Below, one piece after another: positions 17,565 through 26,540 of a stretch of 27,287 bases of DNA (its first letter is position 1; every line of letters begins with the position of its first letter). The position numbers and the translations under genes are program-made. Source of the stretch: Candidatus Methylomirabilis sp. (lineage in GTDB: Bacteria; DYJV01); assembly GCA_020722945.1 (NCBI GenBank), contig DYJV01000031.1, forward strand, positions 1-27,287, in the 5' to 3' direction. The notes under the pieces were generated by a model. That model worked only from the letters and a program-made list of their open reading frames with translations, made no database searches and was not told the DNA's origin.

Positions 17565-18393
17565 TTGGAGCAACCTCTCTCTTTATTTCAAAAAACAGAG
17601 AATTATCAACATTTATGCCGTTCCAGAACTCAAAACTTTTGATAGCCTGATAAACAAGCATCCCCAAACCATTGATACTTCTAAAACCTAATTTTTCAGA
17701 TACTCTGATAAGTGGTGTATTTAAATAAATTATATCAAAAATGCAACAAGTTTTTAATAATGATTCCCACTTTATATTAAAAGATTCACCTTTAACTCCA
17801 ATAGGAGTTGCATTAATAATAATATCTGCATCTTCCAATATTAGATTCTCACTAATATCATCAATCTTTTTCCAAAAAATTACAGAGGGATTGCTGGAAA
17901 CAATATCAGCTATATTATCTATTCTTCTGCTTATTATGGTAATTTTGGACACTTCCCCCAAAAGCGAGTTAACAACTGTTTTACATGTTCCTCCAGAACC
18001 CAATACAACAATATTTTTCCCTCTATGCGAAAAATTAAGCTCATTAGAGAGAGAGAATAAAAATCCATCTATATCTGTATTGGTGGCTGTAAGCTTTCCA
18101 TTATCAGATCTGATAGTGTTAACTGCTCTTATCTTTTGTGACTTTTCATCCAAAATATCTGAAAGTCTGTAAGCCTCCTCTTTGTATGGGAGAGTAATGT
18201 TGACTCCACAGAAATTATCCGTTACCCTTAATAACTTTAACAAAGATGATAAATTTGAAGATATCTGCATAGGTATATAAATCGAATCAAGCTTAAAGTA
18301 TTGGATAAGAAAATTTTGGATGAATGGAGAGTATGAGTGAGAGATATTACTCCCAGCAAGTGCAAAAATTTTGGTTTTTCCATTTATAGACAT
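17557..18393 (-). CDS. aroE: shikimate dehydrogenase
   Basis: AroE reduces 3-dehydroshikimate to shikimate with NADPH in chorismate synthesis. The 278-residue protein has the substrate-binding SNISHSYSP, the catalytic lysine K71 in NITLPYK, D107 in NTDIDGF, the NADPH loop VVLGSGGT (129-136) and NATPIGVKGE. It ends with the NGLGMLVYQAIKSFE signature. It heads block B, directly downstream of two promoter-like boxes, and its 3' end overlaps pilB by 8 nt. The ribosome binding site is poor, and a TATAAT lies only 6 nt before the ATG, so a leaderless transcript is also conceivable. Confidence 0.96.
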   Translation of the reverse strand: MSINGKTKIFALAGSNISHSYSPFIQNFLIQYFKLDSIYIPMQISSNLSSLLKLLRVTDNFCGVNITLPYKEEAYRLSDILDEKSQKIRAVNTIRSDNGKLTATNTDIDGFLFSLSNELNFSHRGKNIVVLGSGGTCKTVVNSLLGEVSKITIISRRIDNIADIVSSNPSVIFWKKIDDISENLILEDADIIINATPIGVKGESFNIKWESLLKTCCIFDIIYLNTPLIRVSEKLGFRSINGLGMLVYQAIKSFEFWNGINVDNSLFFEIKREVAPNG

Positions 18394-18437
18394 ATTTTTA
18401 TTATAAAATAAAATTTCTTTTTTTTCTATCTTTTTTT

Positions 18438-18465
18438 ATAAAATAGGGTTCAATGACCCAATCAA
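18438..18465 (-). promoter_or_regulatory. proximal promoter-like box for the aroE operon, dyad in the spacer
   Basis: On the minus strand TTGATT (18460-18465) and TTTTAT (18438-18443) are 16 nt apart. The spacer contains the dyad GGGTCATTGAACCC (18446-18459). The leader to aroE would be about 38 nt. Confidence 0.4.
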
Positions 18466-18498
18466 CCTATTATGGCTATGGGAGGCAGGAAACAGACT

Positions 18499-18526
18499 AT
18501 TTTAAGGGTTCATTGACCCATGTAAA
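18499..18526 (-). promoter_or_regulatory. distal promoter-like box for the aroE operon, same dyad in the spacer
   Basis: On the minus strand TTTACA (18521-18526) and TAAAAT (18499-18504) are 16 nt apart, each one base from consensus. The spacer contains the dyad GGGTCAATGAACCC (18506-18519). It lies 61 bp upstream of the proximal box, in the same arrangement. An 8-bp inverted repeat (AGGCAGGA at 18483-18490 and TCCTGCCT at 18538-18545) brackets this box. Confidence 0.45.
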
Positions 18527-18753
18527 ATAAAGAGTTCTCCTGCCTGTCCAATTTTAATGGGTAAAACTCGTTTATATAAATCTTATAACACAAATTCTTA
18601 GTTGGAGGTTGTAAAGCATAATAAAGATATATTTTTTAGCCATCAATATCAAAATTAAAATAGAAAAAGTGCCTTAAAGATGAATAAATCTTGTATATTA
18701 ATTTTTTTTCATAAAACAAATTTCAATCTTTCAAAATATATTATAAACCATTG

Positions 18754-18797
18754 AAATCACATAATAAAACAAGATTAACAATCATGTGATTTTTTTA
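18754..18797 (+). terminator. terminator-like hairpin upstream of the M23 peptidase promoter
   Basis: AAATCACAT (18754-18762) and ATGTGATTT (18784-18792) pair over 9 bp around a 21-nt loop. A T-run follows directly on the plus strand. The stem is AT-rich and the loop large, so strength is uncertain. No plus-strand gene lies upstream in this window. Confidence 0.4.
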
Positions 18798-18817
18798 TTT
18801 TAGATGCTTTTAAAAAC

Positions 18818-18846
18818 TTGACTTATAGAATTTATTTTGCTATTTT
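18818..18846 (+). promoter_or_regulatory. promoter of the M23 peptidase gene
   Basis: TTGACT (18818-18823) and TATTTT (18841-18846) are 17 nt apart. Transcription would begin near 18853, which excludes the upstream in-frame TTG at 18837 and fits the TTG start at 18873. Confidence 0.5.
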
Positions 18847-18872
18847 CTCAAAAAATGTTGGGGGAGTTAAGT

Positions 18873-19784
18873 TTGCCGTATCTGAAAAAATCCTACAAAG
18901 TAATGGTTTTTTCATCGACAACAGGAAAAAGTTTTAATCTTGAGATTTCATCTCTTATTATCAAAAGTATCTCTATAATCCTTTTAGTTATATTTACATC
19001 TTCAGGATTTCTTGCATACCAATACTTTAAAAACAAATCTTACAAGAAAACCTTAAAGCAGATATCCAAAGAAAATACCACACTAAAAACTCAAGTTACC
19101 TCATTTAACACCGAATTAGACAAGCTAAAAGATCATGTCAACAAGATTAATTCTCTCGGGACAAAGCTCCGTGTCATGGCAGGACTTGAGCAACAGAAGA
19201 CAAATACACTCAATGGAGTTGGTGGACCCTCATTTGAAGAGGTTAACAACTTTGTCTCACCTAATTCATTTGAAGATGACAATATCAAAAAATTACACTA
19301 TGTTATTGACAAGATAAACTACGAGTTAAAACATGAAGAAGCCAACATCAAAGAGCTCTTTAAATACTACAAAGACAAAAACATAAAATTATCCTCTACC
19401 CCTTCGATATGGCCATCTAATGGTTGGGTAACATCCCCTTTCGGCTTTAGGAAAGATCCATTCACAGGTCAGAGAAGATTTCATGAAGGGCTCGATATAT
19501 CCAATAGAATTGGGACACAGATACTTGCACCTGCAGATGGGGTCGTAACCTTCTCCGGTAATGATTCAGGCTATGGCTTATCAATCGAAATATCACACGG
19601 TTATGGGATATCTACCAAATATGCTCACCTTTACAAAATGTTTGTAAAAGTAGGAGATGAAGTCCAGAGAGGTGATGTTATAGCAGAGATGGGTAATACT
19701 GGACGAAGCACAGGTCCTCATCTTCACTACGAAGTCAAGGTTAAAGGTAAAAATATAGATCCTATGAATTTCATATTAGACTAA
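18873..19784 (+). CDS. membrane-anchored M23 peptidase (LytM-type peptidoglycan endopeptidase)
   Basis: From the TTG at 18873 the protein has 303 residues: a short cytoplasmic start, a membrane segment at about 28-50, a coiled coil at about 55-105, then a C-terminal M23 domain at about 180-300. The zinc ligands H204 and D208 (HEGLD) and H285 (HLHYEV) are present, as are catalytic H252 (YAHLY) and H283, so it should be an active peptidoglycan endopeptidase in the periplasm. The start is chosen because GGGGGAG lies 6 nt upstream and the promoter at 18818-18846 would start the RNA near 18853. A longer form from a TTG at 18837 is possible but lacks a binding site. Similar proteins shape the cell wall or aid division. 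Confidence 0.92.
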   Translation: MPYLKKSYKVMVFSSTTGKSFNLEISSLIIKSISIILLVIFTSSGFLAYQYFKNKSYKKTLKQISKENTTLKTQVTSFNTELDKLKDHVNKINSLGTKLRVMAGLEQQKTNTLNGVGGPSFEEVNNFVSPNSFEDDNIKKLHYVIDKINYELKHEEANIKELFKYYKDKNIKLSSTPSIWPSNGWVTSPFGFRKDPFTGQRRFHEGLDISNRIGTQILAPADGVVTFSGNDSGYGLSIEISHGYGISTKYAHLYKMFVKVGDEVQRGDVIAEMGNTGRSTGPHLHYEVKVKGKNIDPMNFILD

Positions 19785-19912
19785 TCCCTCCTAATTTTTT
19801 CTCATCTCAACAAAATTCTTTTTTAAAATCTTTTTTTATGATATATGTTTTAATCTTTTTTATTAATTTAATTTTTTAAAATAAAGTTTATATACGATAA
19901 AAGGAGCAATAG

Positions 19913-22609
19913 ATGTTTTCTATTATAGCAAAGAAAATTTTTGGCAGTAAAAATGATAGATATCTCAAACAGATAGAACATTATATCTCTGATATCAACG
20001 CCCTTGAGTCCCAATATCTCAACTCTTCCCAAGATGAATTAAAAGCTTTTACATTTAAGTGGCTTGAATACTTTGCCAATAATAGAGATTTATCTCAGGA
20101 TAAGATAGAGGATACACTTCTCGATATTCTTCCAAACGCTTTTGCAATAGTTAGGGAAGCATCAAAGAGAGTTCTAAATATGAGACATTTCGACGTTCAG
20201 CTCATTGGTGGGATCGTTCTTCATCAAGGGAAAATATCTGAAATGAAAACAGGAGAAGGGAAAACTCTTGTCGCAACTCTTCCAGCGTACCTCAATGCAT
20301 TAGTTGGCAAAGGTGTCCATGTAATTACCGTAAATGATTACCTTGCCAAAAGGGACTCCGAATGGATGGGTAAAATTTACTCATACCTCGGATTAAAAGT
20401 TGGAGTAATTGTTACTAATATCTCAGACCAAGAGAGACAAGAAGCCTACAACAGCCATATTACATACGGCACAAACAATGAGTTTGGCTTCGATTATCTC
20501 AGGGATAATATGAAGTTTGATATAAAAGATTATGTTCAAAGGGAGCACTACTACGCAATAGTAGATGAAGTTGACAGTATTCTTATAGATGAAGCAAGGA
20601 CTCCTCTTATCATATCAGGTCCCACAGACGAAACCACTGACAAATATGTAAAGATAAATCATATAATCAAATATCTCACAAAAGATAAAGATTTTAATAT
20701 TGATGAAAAGAGCAAAACTATCTCTCTTAATGACGAAGGGGTCATAAAACTTGAAAAGATACTTGAACAGGGGAATCTCTTTGATTCATCCAATATTGAG
20801 CTTTTACATCATGTTCAGCAGGCACTGAAAGCTAATCACCTTTTTAGAAAAGATGTTGATTATGTTGTAAAAGATGGAGAAGTTATTATTGTTGATGAAT
20901 TTACAGGAAGGCTTATGCCGGGCAGAAGATACAGTGACGGTCTCCATCAGGCTCTTGAAGCAAAAGAGGGGGTTACCGTTGAGAAGGAGAACCAGACTCT
21001 CGCAACTATCACATTTCAAAACTATTTCAGAATGTATAACAAGCTTGCAGGCATGACAGGGACTGCTGATACTGAATCTGTAGAGTTTAACAAAATATAT
21101 TCTCTCGATGTTGTAGTCATCCCCACCAACAAACCAATGATAAGAAAAGACCATAATGACCTTATCTACAAAACAGAGAAAGAGAAATTTAAAGCTGTCA
21201 TAGAGGAGATCATAACCGCTAACAAAAATGGACAGCCTACACTTGTAGGGACAATTTCAATAGAGAAATCAGAACTTTTAAGCAAAATGTTACAATCCAA
21301 AGGGGTCAAACATAATATTTTAAATGCTAAAAATCATGAAAATGAGGCTTTCATAATTGCTCAGGCAGGTAGAAAATCAGCAGTTACAATATCAACCAAC
21401 ATGGCAGGTAGAGGGACAGATATAGTCCTTGGGGGGAACCCTGAAATGCTCCTAAAACAGGAGTTTAAAGATAAAGATGTATCAGATGACCATTACAAAA
21501 CAAGATTTGAAGAGTTAAAGACTTTATGCCAGAAAGAGCGAGAAGATGTAATAAAAGCTGGAGGTCTCTATGTTATAGGGACAGAAAGGCACGAAAGCAG
21601 ACGTATTGACAACCAGCTAAGAGGACGTTCCGGAAGACAGGGTGACCCTGGGGCTTCAAGATTTTATGTTTCACTTGAAGATGATCTTATGAGAATATTT
21701 GGTGGAGAGCGTATCTCCAAAATTATGGACACATTGAAGCTGCCAGAGGATGAAGCAATAGAAAATAAACTAATAACAAGATCAATAGAAAATGCTCAGA
21801 AAAAGGTAGAAGAGCACAATTTTGAAATAAGGAAACATTTGATAGATTTTGACGATGTAATGAACAAGCAGCGTGATACCATATACTCTTTAAGGAGAGA
21901 GATACTCACATCAACTTCGCACAAGGATATTATGGATGAATTTATCAACTACTATTTTGATTCAATTTTCAACAAATATATTGATGAAAAGCGTCATTCA
22001 GATGAGTGGGATATAGAGGGTCTTATAAATGAGCTTGAAAAAGAACTTACAATAAAATTTACTTTTGATCCGTCTCAGATAGAAAATATTCATATAAATG
22101 ATCTCAAGAAAACTATTCTCGATACAATATTTCAAGATTACAAAAACAGAGAAGATACCTACGGCAGAGAAACCATAGACAACCTTGAGAAGTTAATACT
22201 CCTTCACTCTTTAGATAATTTGTGGAAGGAGCACCTTCTCAACATAGACCTACTTAAAGAGGGTATAGGATTGAGAGGTTACGCTCACCAAGACCCTGTA
22301 AGAGTCTACCAGAAGGAATCTTTTCAACTATTTATCAATCTTTTAGAGAGTATAAAAATAACTGTTGTAAAAGATTTTTTCAGAGTAAGGATCATTACAG
22401 AAGATAATCTGACCAAATTGGAAGAGGAGACCAAGAAACAGCAGGAGATGAATTTTTTACACGGTCAGCAAATGGAACAGACCAACAAAAACAAATCAAA
22501 ACCTGTGAAAAGAACTTTCCAAAAAATAGGGCGTAACGATCTTTGTCCTTGCGGCAGTGGGAAAAAATACAAAAAATGCTGCGGGGATAAGGATAATGTT
22601 CAAGAGTAA
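19913..22609 (+). CDS. secA: preprotein translocase ATPase SecA
   Basis: SecA is the motor that pushes unfolded preproteins through SecYEG at the inner membrane. The 898-residue protein is full length, with Walker [10 protein letters not shown] (K117), the DEAD-like [14 protein letters not shown] (217-230), helicase motif [14 protein letters not shown], and [10 protein letters not shown]. The C-terminal zinc tail carries C878, C880, C889 and C890 ([14 protein letters not shown]), which binds SecB or ribosomes. AAGGAG lies six nt before the ATG. The 128-nt gap upstream contains no clear terminator for the M23 gene. Its end overlaps mnmA by 14 nt. Confidence 0.99.
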   Translation: MFSIIAKKIFGSKNDRYLKQIEHYISDINALESQYLNSSQDELKAFTFKWLEYFANNRDLSQDKIEDTLLDILPNAFAIVREASKRVLNMRHFDVQLIGGIVLHQGKISEMKTGEGKTLVATLPAYLNALVGKGVHVITVNDYLAKRDSEWMGKIYSYLGLKVGVIVTNISDQERQEAYNSHITYGTNNEFGFDYLRDNMKFDIKDYVQREHYYAIVDEVDSILIDEARTPLIISGPTDETTDKYVKINHIIKYLTKDKDFNIDEKSKTISLNDEGVIKLEKILEQGNLFDSSNIELLHHVQQALKANHLFRKDVDYVVKDGEVIIVDEFTGRLMPGRRYSDGLHQALEAKEGVTVEKENQTLATITFQNYFRMYNKLAGMTGTADTESVEFNKIYSLDVVVIPTNKPMIRKDHNDLIYKTEKEKFKAVIEEIITANKNGQPTLVGTISIEKSELLSKMLQSKGVKHNILNAKNHENEAFIIAQAGRKSAVTISTNMAGRGTDIVLGGNPEMLLKQEFKDKDVSDDHYKTRFEELKTLCQKEREDVIKAGGLYVIGTERHESRRIDNQLRGRSGRQGDPGASRFYVSLEDDLMRIFGGERISKIMDTLKLPEDEAIENKLITRSIENAQKKVEEHNFEIRKHLIDFDDVMNKQRDTIYSLRREILTSTSHKDIMDEFINYYFDSIFNKYIDEKRHSDEWDIEGLINELEKELTIKFTFDPSQIENIHINDLKKTILDTIFQDYKNREDTYGRETIDNLEKLILLHSLDNLWKEHLLNIDLLKEGIGLRGYAHQDPVRVYQKESFQLFINLLESIKITVVKDFFRVRIITEDNLTKLEEETKKQQEMNFLHGQQMEQTNKNKSKPVKRTFQKIGRNDLCPCGSGKKYKKCCGDKDNVQE

Positions 22610-23600
22610 AATTGCTGTTGCTATAAGTGGTGGAGTAGATAGTTTTTACGCATTAAAAACAGCAGTAGCACATTTTCAAAATATAGAAGCTGTTTATCTG
22701 AATTTTCTCAATATAAAAGAGAATCTTCAGAGAGCAGAAAATGTTGCGTTACATTTTAATGTTCCTTTCAAAATATTTGATTGCACAGTTGAGTTTAAAA
22801 AGAGAGTTATCAACTACTTTTGTGACCAATACCTTCTTGGAAAAACTCCAAACCCATGTATAATGTGCAACAAATTCTTTAAATTTGAATATCTTCTTCA
22901 AATGTATGACAAAGTTATTTCTGGACACTATGCAAATATTTACAAGAAAGATCAGAAAATTTTTATCAAAAAAGGTCTCGATTTAGTTAAGGATCAATCT
23001 TATTTTTTAGCAAGATTAGATTCAAACTATCTTGATAGAATATATTTTCCACTTGGTGATAAATTAAAAAAAGATATAAAGGAGGAGTTTCTAAACGAAT
23101 ATAAAAGTTTTGGGAGTGAAGAGGAGAGTCAGGAGATATGCTTCATCCCTGATAACAACTATAAACGATTTTTAGATGAGCATTCAAAAGTAGGAGTAAA
23201 AAAGGGACCAATAAAAACAACTAATGGGAAAACAATATCTCAACATTCAGGGTTTTTTAACTTTACAATAGGACAAAGAAAAGGTCTTAATATTGCTATG
23301 GGGAAACCTTACTATGTCGTAAAGATTGACCCGATTTCAAATACAGTATTTGTTGGCCCTATTGAAGAAACTTTTAATAATAATTTTGAAATAGAAGATA
23401 GTTTATGGTATGATGATTATAAAAATTATGATGAAATAAAAGTAAAAGTAAGGTATAGAACCACCGACAAATTATGCAGGGTAGATGGAGATAAAGTCTC
23501 CCTTATAGAGCAAGAGCAATCAATTACACCAGGTCAATTAGCAGTTTTTTATCACAAAAATTTAGTAATAGGGAGTGGATGGATAAAAAATGTCAATTAA
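22596..23600 (+). CDS. mnmA: tRNA-specific 2-thiouridylase
   Basis: MnmA adds sulfur to U34 of Lys, Glu and Gln tRNAs. The ATG at 22596 gives 334 residues and places the PP-loop ISGGVDS at the normal N-terminal position. An in-frame ATG at 22557 inside secA would only add a non-conserved tail. The catalytic motif TPNPCIMCN has C91 at the nucleophile position, with partner C182 in [21 protein letters not shown] and the C-terminal FTIGQRKGL are conserved. C88 replaces the aspartate found in the E. coli enzyme, giving three cysteines that could hold an iron-sulfur cluster. The protein is somewhat short in the segment after the PP-loop. It overlaps secA by 14 nt and cysK by 11 nt. Confidence 0.95.
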   Translation: MFKSKIAVAISGGVDSFYALKTAVAHFQNIEAVYLNFLNIKENLQRAENVALHFNVPFKIFDCTVEFKKRVINYFCDQYLLGKTPNPCIMCNKFFKFEYLLQMYDKVISGHYANIYKKDQKIFIKKGLDLVKDQSYFLARLDSNYLDRIYFPLGDKLKKDIKEEFLNEYKSFGSEEESQEICFIPDNNYKRFLDEHSKVGVKKGPIKTTNGKTISQHSGFFNFTIGQRKGLNIAMGKPYYVVKIDPISNTVFVGPIEETFNNNFEIEDSLWYDDYKNYDEIKVKVRYRTTDKLCRVDGDKVSLIEQEQSITPGQLAVFYHKNLVIGSGWIKNVN

Positions 23601-24489
23601 AAATAGCATACTTGAGGCTATCGGGAATACCCCTTTAGTCAAGATAAACAAACTAAATCCCTACAAAAGGACAACCATCTTAGCCAAAATAGAGGGGTTA
23701 AATCCGGGCGGGAGTGTAAAAGACAGAACCGCCTTTTATCTTATATCAAAAGCTGAAGAATCGGGTATTCTTACAAGGGATAAGATCATACTTGAACCTA
23801 CAAGTGGGAATACAGGTATAGGATTTGCAATGGTTGCAGCAGTCAAAAATTATAAAACATTGATTGTTCTCCCTGAAAATGTCAGCATTGAAAGGAGACA
23901 GATATTAAAGGCTTTTGGTGCAGATATTGCTCTTTCACCTGCTTCAAAGGGGACTGACGGAGCAATTGATCTTGCAAAAGATATACTCAAAAAATATCCT
24001 GACAAGTATATAATGCTTGACCAATTTAGCAATCCCAATAATATACTTGCCCATTATGAAACAACAGGGGCAGAGATAATAGAACAGACCGGAGGAGATA
24101 TAGATTTTTTTGTTGCAGGGATAGGGACATCAGGCACTCTTATGGGTGCAGGAAAACGGATCAAAGAATTTAAACCTTCTGTTCAGATAGTTGCAGTCCA
24201 ACCTGTCCTCAACCATAAACAACAGGGACTCAAAAATCTCGAAGAAGCACATACTCCACCAATATTTGATAGAAGTAGGATAGACAACATAATCAATATC
24301 GAAGACAAAGAATCTTTTGAATACACCATACGCCTTGCAAAAGAGGAGGGTATCTTTGCGGGGATAAGTTCAGGTTCTGCATTAGCAGGAGCCATAAAAC
24401 TTGCTTCCCAAATTGACAAAGGCACTATCGTGGTAATATTCCCTGATAGTGGGTTTAAATATCTATCTACTGAAGGATTGTTTTTATAA
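23590..24489 (+). CDS. cysK: cysteine synthase (O-acetylserine sulfhydrylase)
   Basis: The enzyme makes L-cysteine from O-acetylserine and sulfide with PLP. The 299-residue protein has the PLP lysine K44 in NPGGSVKDR, the substrate loop EPTSGNTG (69-76), the phosphate-binding GIGTSGTLMGAG and the PLP-nitrogen contact GISSGSA. The length fits CysK/CysM. The two cannot be separated with certainty by eye, and a cystathionine beta-synthase-like role is less likely. The start overlaps the end of mnmA by 11 nt, and truA follows after 13 nt. Its position next to the sulfur-transfer gene mnmA is thematically consistent. Confidence 0.95.
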   Translation: MSIKNSILEAIGNTPLVKINKLNPYKRTTILAKIEGLNPGGSVKDRTAFYLISKAEESGILTRDKIILEPTSGNTGIGFAMVAAVKNYKTLIVLPENVSIERRQILKAFGADIALSPASKGTDGAIDLAKDILKKYPDKYIMLDQFSNPNNILAHYETTGAEIIEQTGGDIDFFVAGIGTSGTLMGAGKRIKEFKPSVQIVAVQPVLNHKQQGLKNLEEAHTPPIFDRSRIDNIINIEDKESFEYTIRLAKEEGIFAGISSGSALAGAIKLASQIDKGTIVVIFPDSGFKYLSTEGLFL

Positions 24490-24502
24490 TTATTGAGATA
24501 AA

Positions 24503-25264
24503 ATGTCGGGAAAAGAGATAATTTCAAACAGAAAAAATATCAAACTATCAATAGAATACGACGGCACAAATTACCATGGATGGCAGATCCAGCCCAACAG
24601 AATTACTATTCAAGGATTGCTAAAAGATACTTTAGAGACAATTTTACAAGAAAAGATTAAACTTATAGGTGCAAGCAGGACAGATGCTGGTGTTCATGCA
24701 AAGGGTCAGATAGCCAATTTTCATACATTCTCATCAATCGAGTTAGACAAAATACATAAAAAGCTCAATCAACTCCTACCTGAAGATATAAGAATCACAA
24801 CCATTGAATACGTAAATGAAAATTTTAATTCAAGAAAAGATTGTATAAGTAAGACCTACAAATACAATATTCTGAATAAAGAGATATCTTCACCCTTTTT
24901 TAGGAACTATGCACTACATATTAAAGAACATATAAATTTAAACCTACTAAATCAACTTTCTAAAGATATTATCGGGGAGAATAATTTCTTCTCATTTACA
25001 GGTCAGAGAGCTGCCAACAATACATCTGAGAGGAGAGTATTCGATGCATTTTGGGGACAAGAGAGCGATTTTTACTTCTTCAGCATAACAGCAAGTGGAT
25101 TTTTAAAATATATGGTAAGAAGAGTAGTCGGAGCAATGCTTGCAGTAAACTCAGGTCGTGAGAATCACAACTTCATATCACTGCTGCTGAATGTCCAAGA
25201 TAGAAGGAGGAGTAAATATTGTGCACCACCACACGGATTGTTTTTAGAAAAAGTAGATTACTAA
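24503..25264 (+). CDS. truA: tRNA pseudouridine(38-40) synthase
   Basis: TruA converts uridines 38-40 of the anticodon stem to pseudouridine. The 253-residue protein has IEYDGTNYHGWQIQ near the N-terminus, the catalytic aspartate D61 in GASRTDAGVHA, and the C-terminal FLKYMVRRVVGAM, all diagnostic. The ribosome binding site before the ATG is weak (a short GAG), so translation may be coupled to cysK, whose stop is 13 nt upstream. It sits between cysK and hisS in a block of tRNA-related genes. Confidence 0.97.
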   Translation: MSGKEIISNRKNIKLSIEYDGTNYHGWQIQPNRITIQGLLKDTLETILQEKIKLIGASRTDAGVHAKGQIANFHTFSSIELDKIHKKLNQLLPEDIRITTIEYVNENFNSRKDCISKTYKYNILNKEISSPFFRNYALHIKEHINLNLLNQLSKDIIGENNFFSFTGQRAANNTSERRVFDAFWGQESDFYFFSITASGFLKYMVRRVVGAMLAVNSGRENHNFISLLLNVQDRRRSKYCAPPHGLFLEKVDY

Positions 25265-25286
25265 TCTGTTTTTGAGAGGTTAAATT

Positions 25287-26540
25287 ATGATAAATATTGT
25301 AAAAGGATTTAAAGATATTTTACCAAAAGAGGCTGCTATACGAGGGGATATCCTTTTAAAAGCGAAGAGAATTTTTGAAAGTAATGGATTTAACGAAATA
25401 ATCTTACCTATTTTGGAGAAAACAGAGCTTTTCACAAGAAGCATAGGTGAAGCTACTGATATTGTTCAGAAAGAGATGTATACCTTTACCGACAAAAATG
25501 GCGATTCCCTCTCTTTAAGACCTGAGGGGACAGCTTCTGTGGTAAGAGCATTTGTAGAGAATAACCTTTTTAATAAAAGCACTCCTCACAAATACTACTA
25601 TTCAGGTCCAATGTTCAGAAGAGAGAGACCTCAAAAAGGCAGGCTAAGACAATTTTATCAACTCGGACTTGAATTTTTTGGTGAAGATTCACCACTTGCA
25701 GATGCACATATTATCTATATTTTGCACAAATTTCTTTCAGAGATCAACTTACAAAATGTAGTAATAGAGATAAATTCTGTTGGATGTGAATTTTGCAGAC
25801 CCAAGTATGAAGAGGAGCTCACAAAATATTATACAAAAAACATAGATAATTTATGTGAAGATTGCTCTTCAAGATTATCCAAAAACCCTCTGAGGTTATT
25901 GGATTGTAAAAATGAAACTTGCAGCCAATTAAAAACGGATGCTCCTGTAATTGTTGAATATTTATGCAGTGAATGTTTAGAGCATCACAACAGATTAAAA
26001 GATTTTTTAAAAATATTCAATGTCAACTTCAGAGAGAACAAATTTATGGTAAGAGGGCTTGATTACTATACCAAAACAGTTTTTGAAGCGGTTTCATCAG
26101 ATGGTTTAGGTTCTCAAAATGCAGTAGGAGCTGGCGGCAGATACAACAACCTTGTCGAACAGATAACAGGGAAAAAATTTCATGGTATAGGTTTTGCTTT
26201 GGGTGTAGAGAGATTGGTTTTATTGCTCAATCAGGATGAATCAGAGATTGCACCAGATTTTTTTATTGTTACTCTTGGTGAAAGTTCATTGAATATTGGA
26301 ATCAAAATCTACCTCGAACTGACTCAAAAAGGGTTTAGGGGGGAATTTGATTATCAATTAAAAGGATTCAAGCATCAGCTAAAAAAAGCCGATAAATATA
26401 AAAGCAAATTTTGTATCATAATCGGTGAAAATGAAGTAAAATCAAATAAAGTAATTGTAAAAAATATGTTAACAGGTGTTCAGCAAGAGATTGCAGCAGA
26501 AAACATCGAAGGAGTGTTAAATGAACCCTATAAACTTTAA
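25287..26540 (+). CDS. hisS: histidyl-tRNA synthetase
   Basis: This class II synthetase charges tRNA(His). The 417-residue protein has SLRPEGTA (76-83), motif 2 with FRRERPQKGR (110-119), the histidine-binding RGLDYYTK (256-263) and GAGGRYNNL, followed by the anticodon domain. Between motif 2 and RGLDYYTK lie four cysteine pairs (C167/C170, C190/C193, C207/C212, C227/C230) that may bind zinc. Similar cysteine-rich insertions are recalled from other bacterial HisRS. The ribosome binding site GAGAGG lies 7 nt before the ATG. The gene follows truA by 22 nt and overlaps the next small gene by 20 nt. Confidence 0.98.
   Translation: MINIVKGFKDILPKEAAIRGDILLKAKRIFESNGFNEIILPILEKTELFTRSIGEATDIVQKEMYTFTDKNGDSLSLRPEGTASVVRAFVENNLFNKSTPHKYYYSGPMFRRERPQKGRLRQFYQLGLEFFGEDSPLADAHIIYILHKFLSEINLQNVVIEINSVGCEFCRPKYEEELTKYYTKNIDNLCEDCSSRLSKNPLRLLDCKNETCSQLKTDAPVIVEYLCSECLEHHNRLKDFLKIFNVNFRENKFMVRGLDYYTKTVFEAVSSDGLGSQNAVGAGGRYNNLVEQITGKKFHGIGFALGVERLVLLLNQDESEIAPDFFIVTLGESSLNIGIKIYLELTQKGFRGEFDYQLKGFKHQLKKADKYKSKFCIIIGENEVKSNKVIVKNMLTGVQQEIAAENIEGVLNEPYKL

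Larger units (their letters stand above)
18394..18872. other. divergent control region between aroE and the M23 peptidase gene
   Basis: This stretch of about 480 bp has no gene. The left part holds two minus-strand promoter-like boxes with dyads and an 8-bp bracketing inverted repeat. Positions 18560-18750 are AT-rich, with no supported feature. A plus-strand terminator-like hairpin lies at 18754-18797. A plus-strand promoter at 18818-18846 and a GGGGGAG ribosome binding site (18860-18866) serve the M23 gene. Confidence 0.55.

Noticed and set aside
17565-17573. TTG start of pilB three codons upstream of the ATG
   Set aside because: The ribosome binding site GAGAGG directly abuts the TTG but is nine nt from the ATG, so the ATG is the better start.
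18446-18520. GGGTTCA-like pieces that resemble the T-arm of a tRNA
   Set aside because: No acceptor, D or anticodon stems can be built around either copy. The GGGT/ACCC arms with six-nt loops fit a dyad better.
18601-18660. GGAGG followed by a short frame on the plus strand
   Set aside because: No proper start codon at the right spacing, and under 25 codons.
22557-22595. Upstream ATG for mnmA inside secA
   Set aside because: It would add 13 residues that are not part of the family N-terminus. The ATG at 22596 puts the PP-loop in its usual position.
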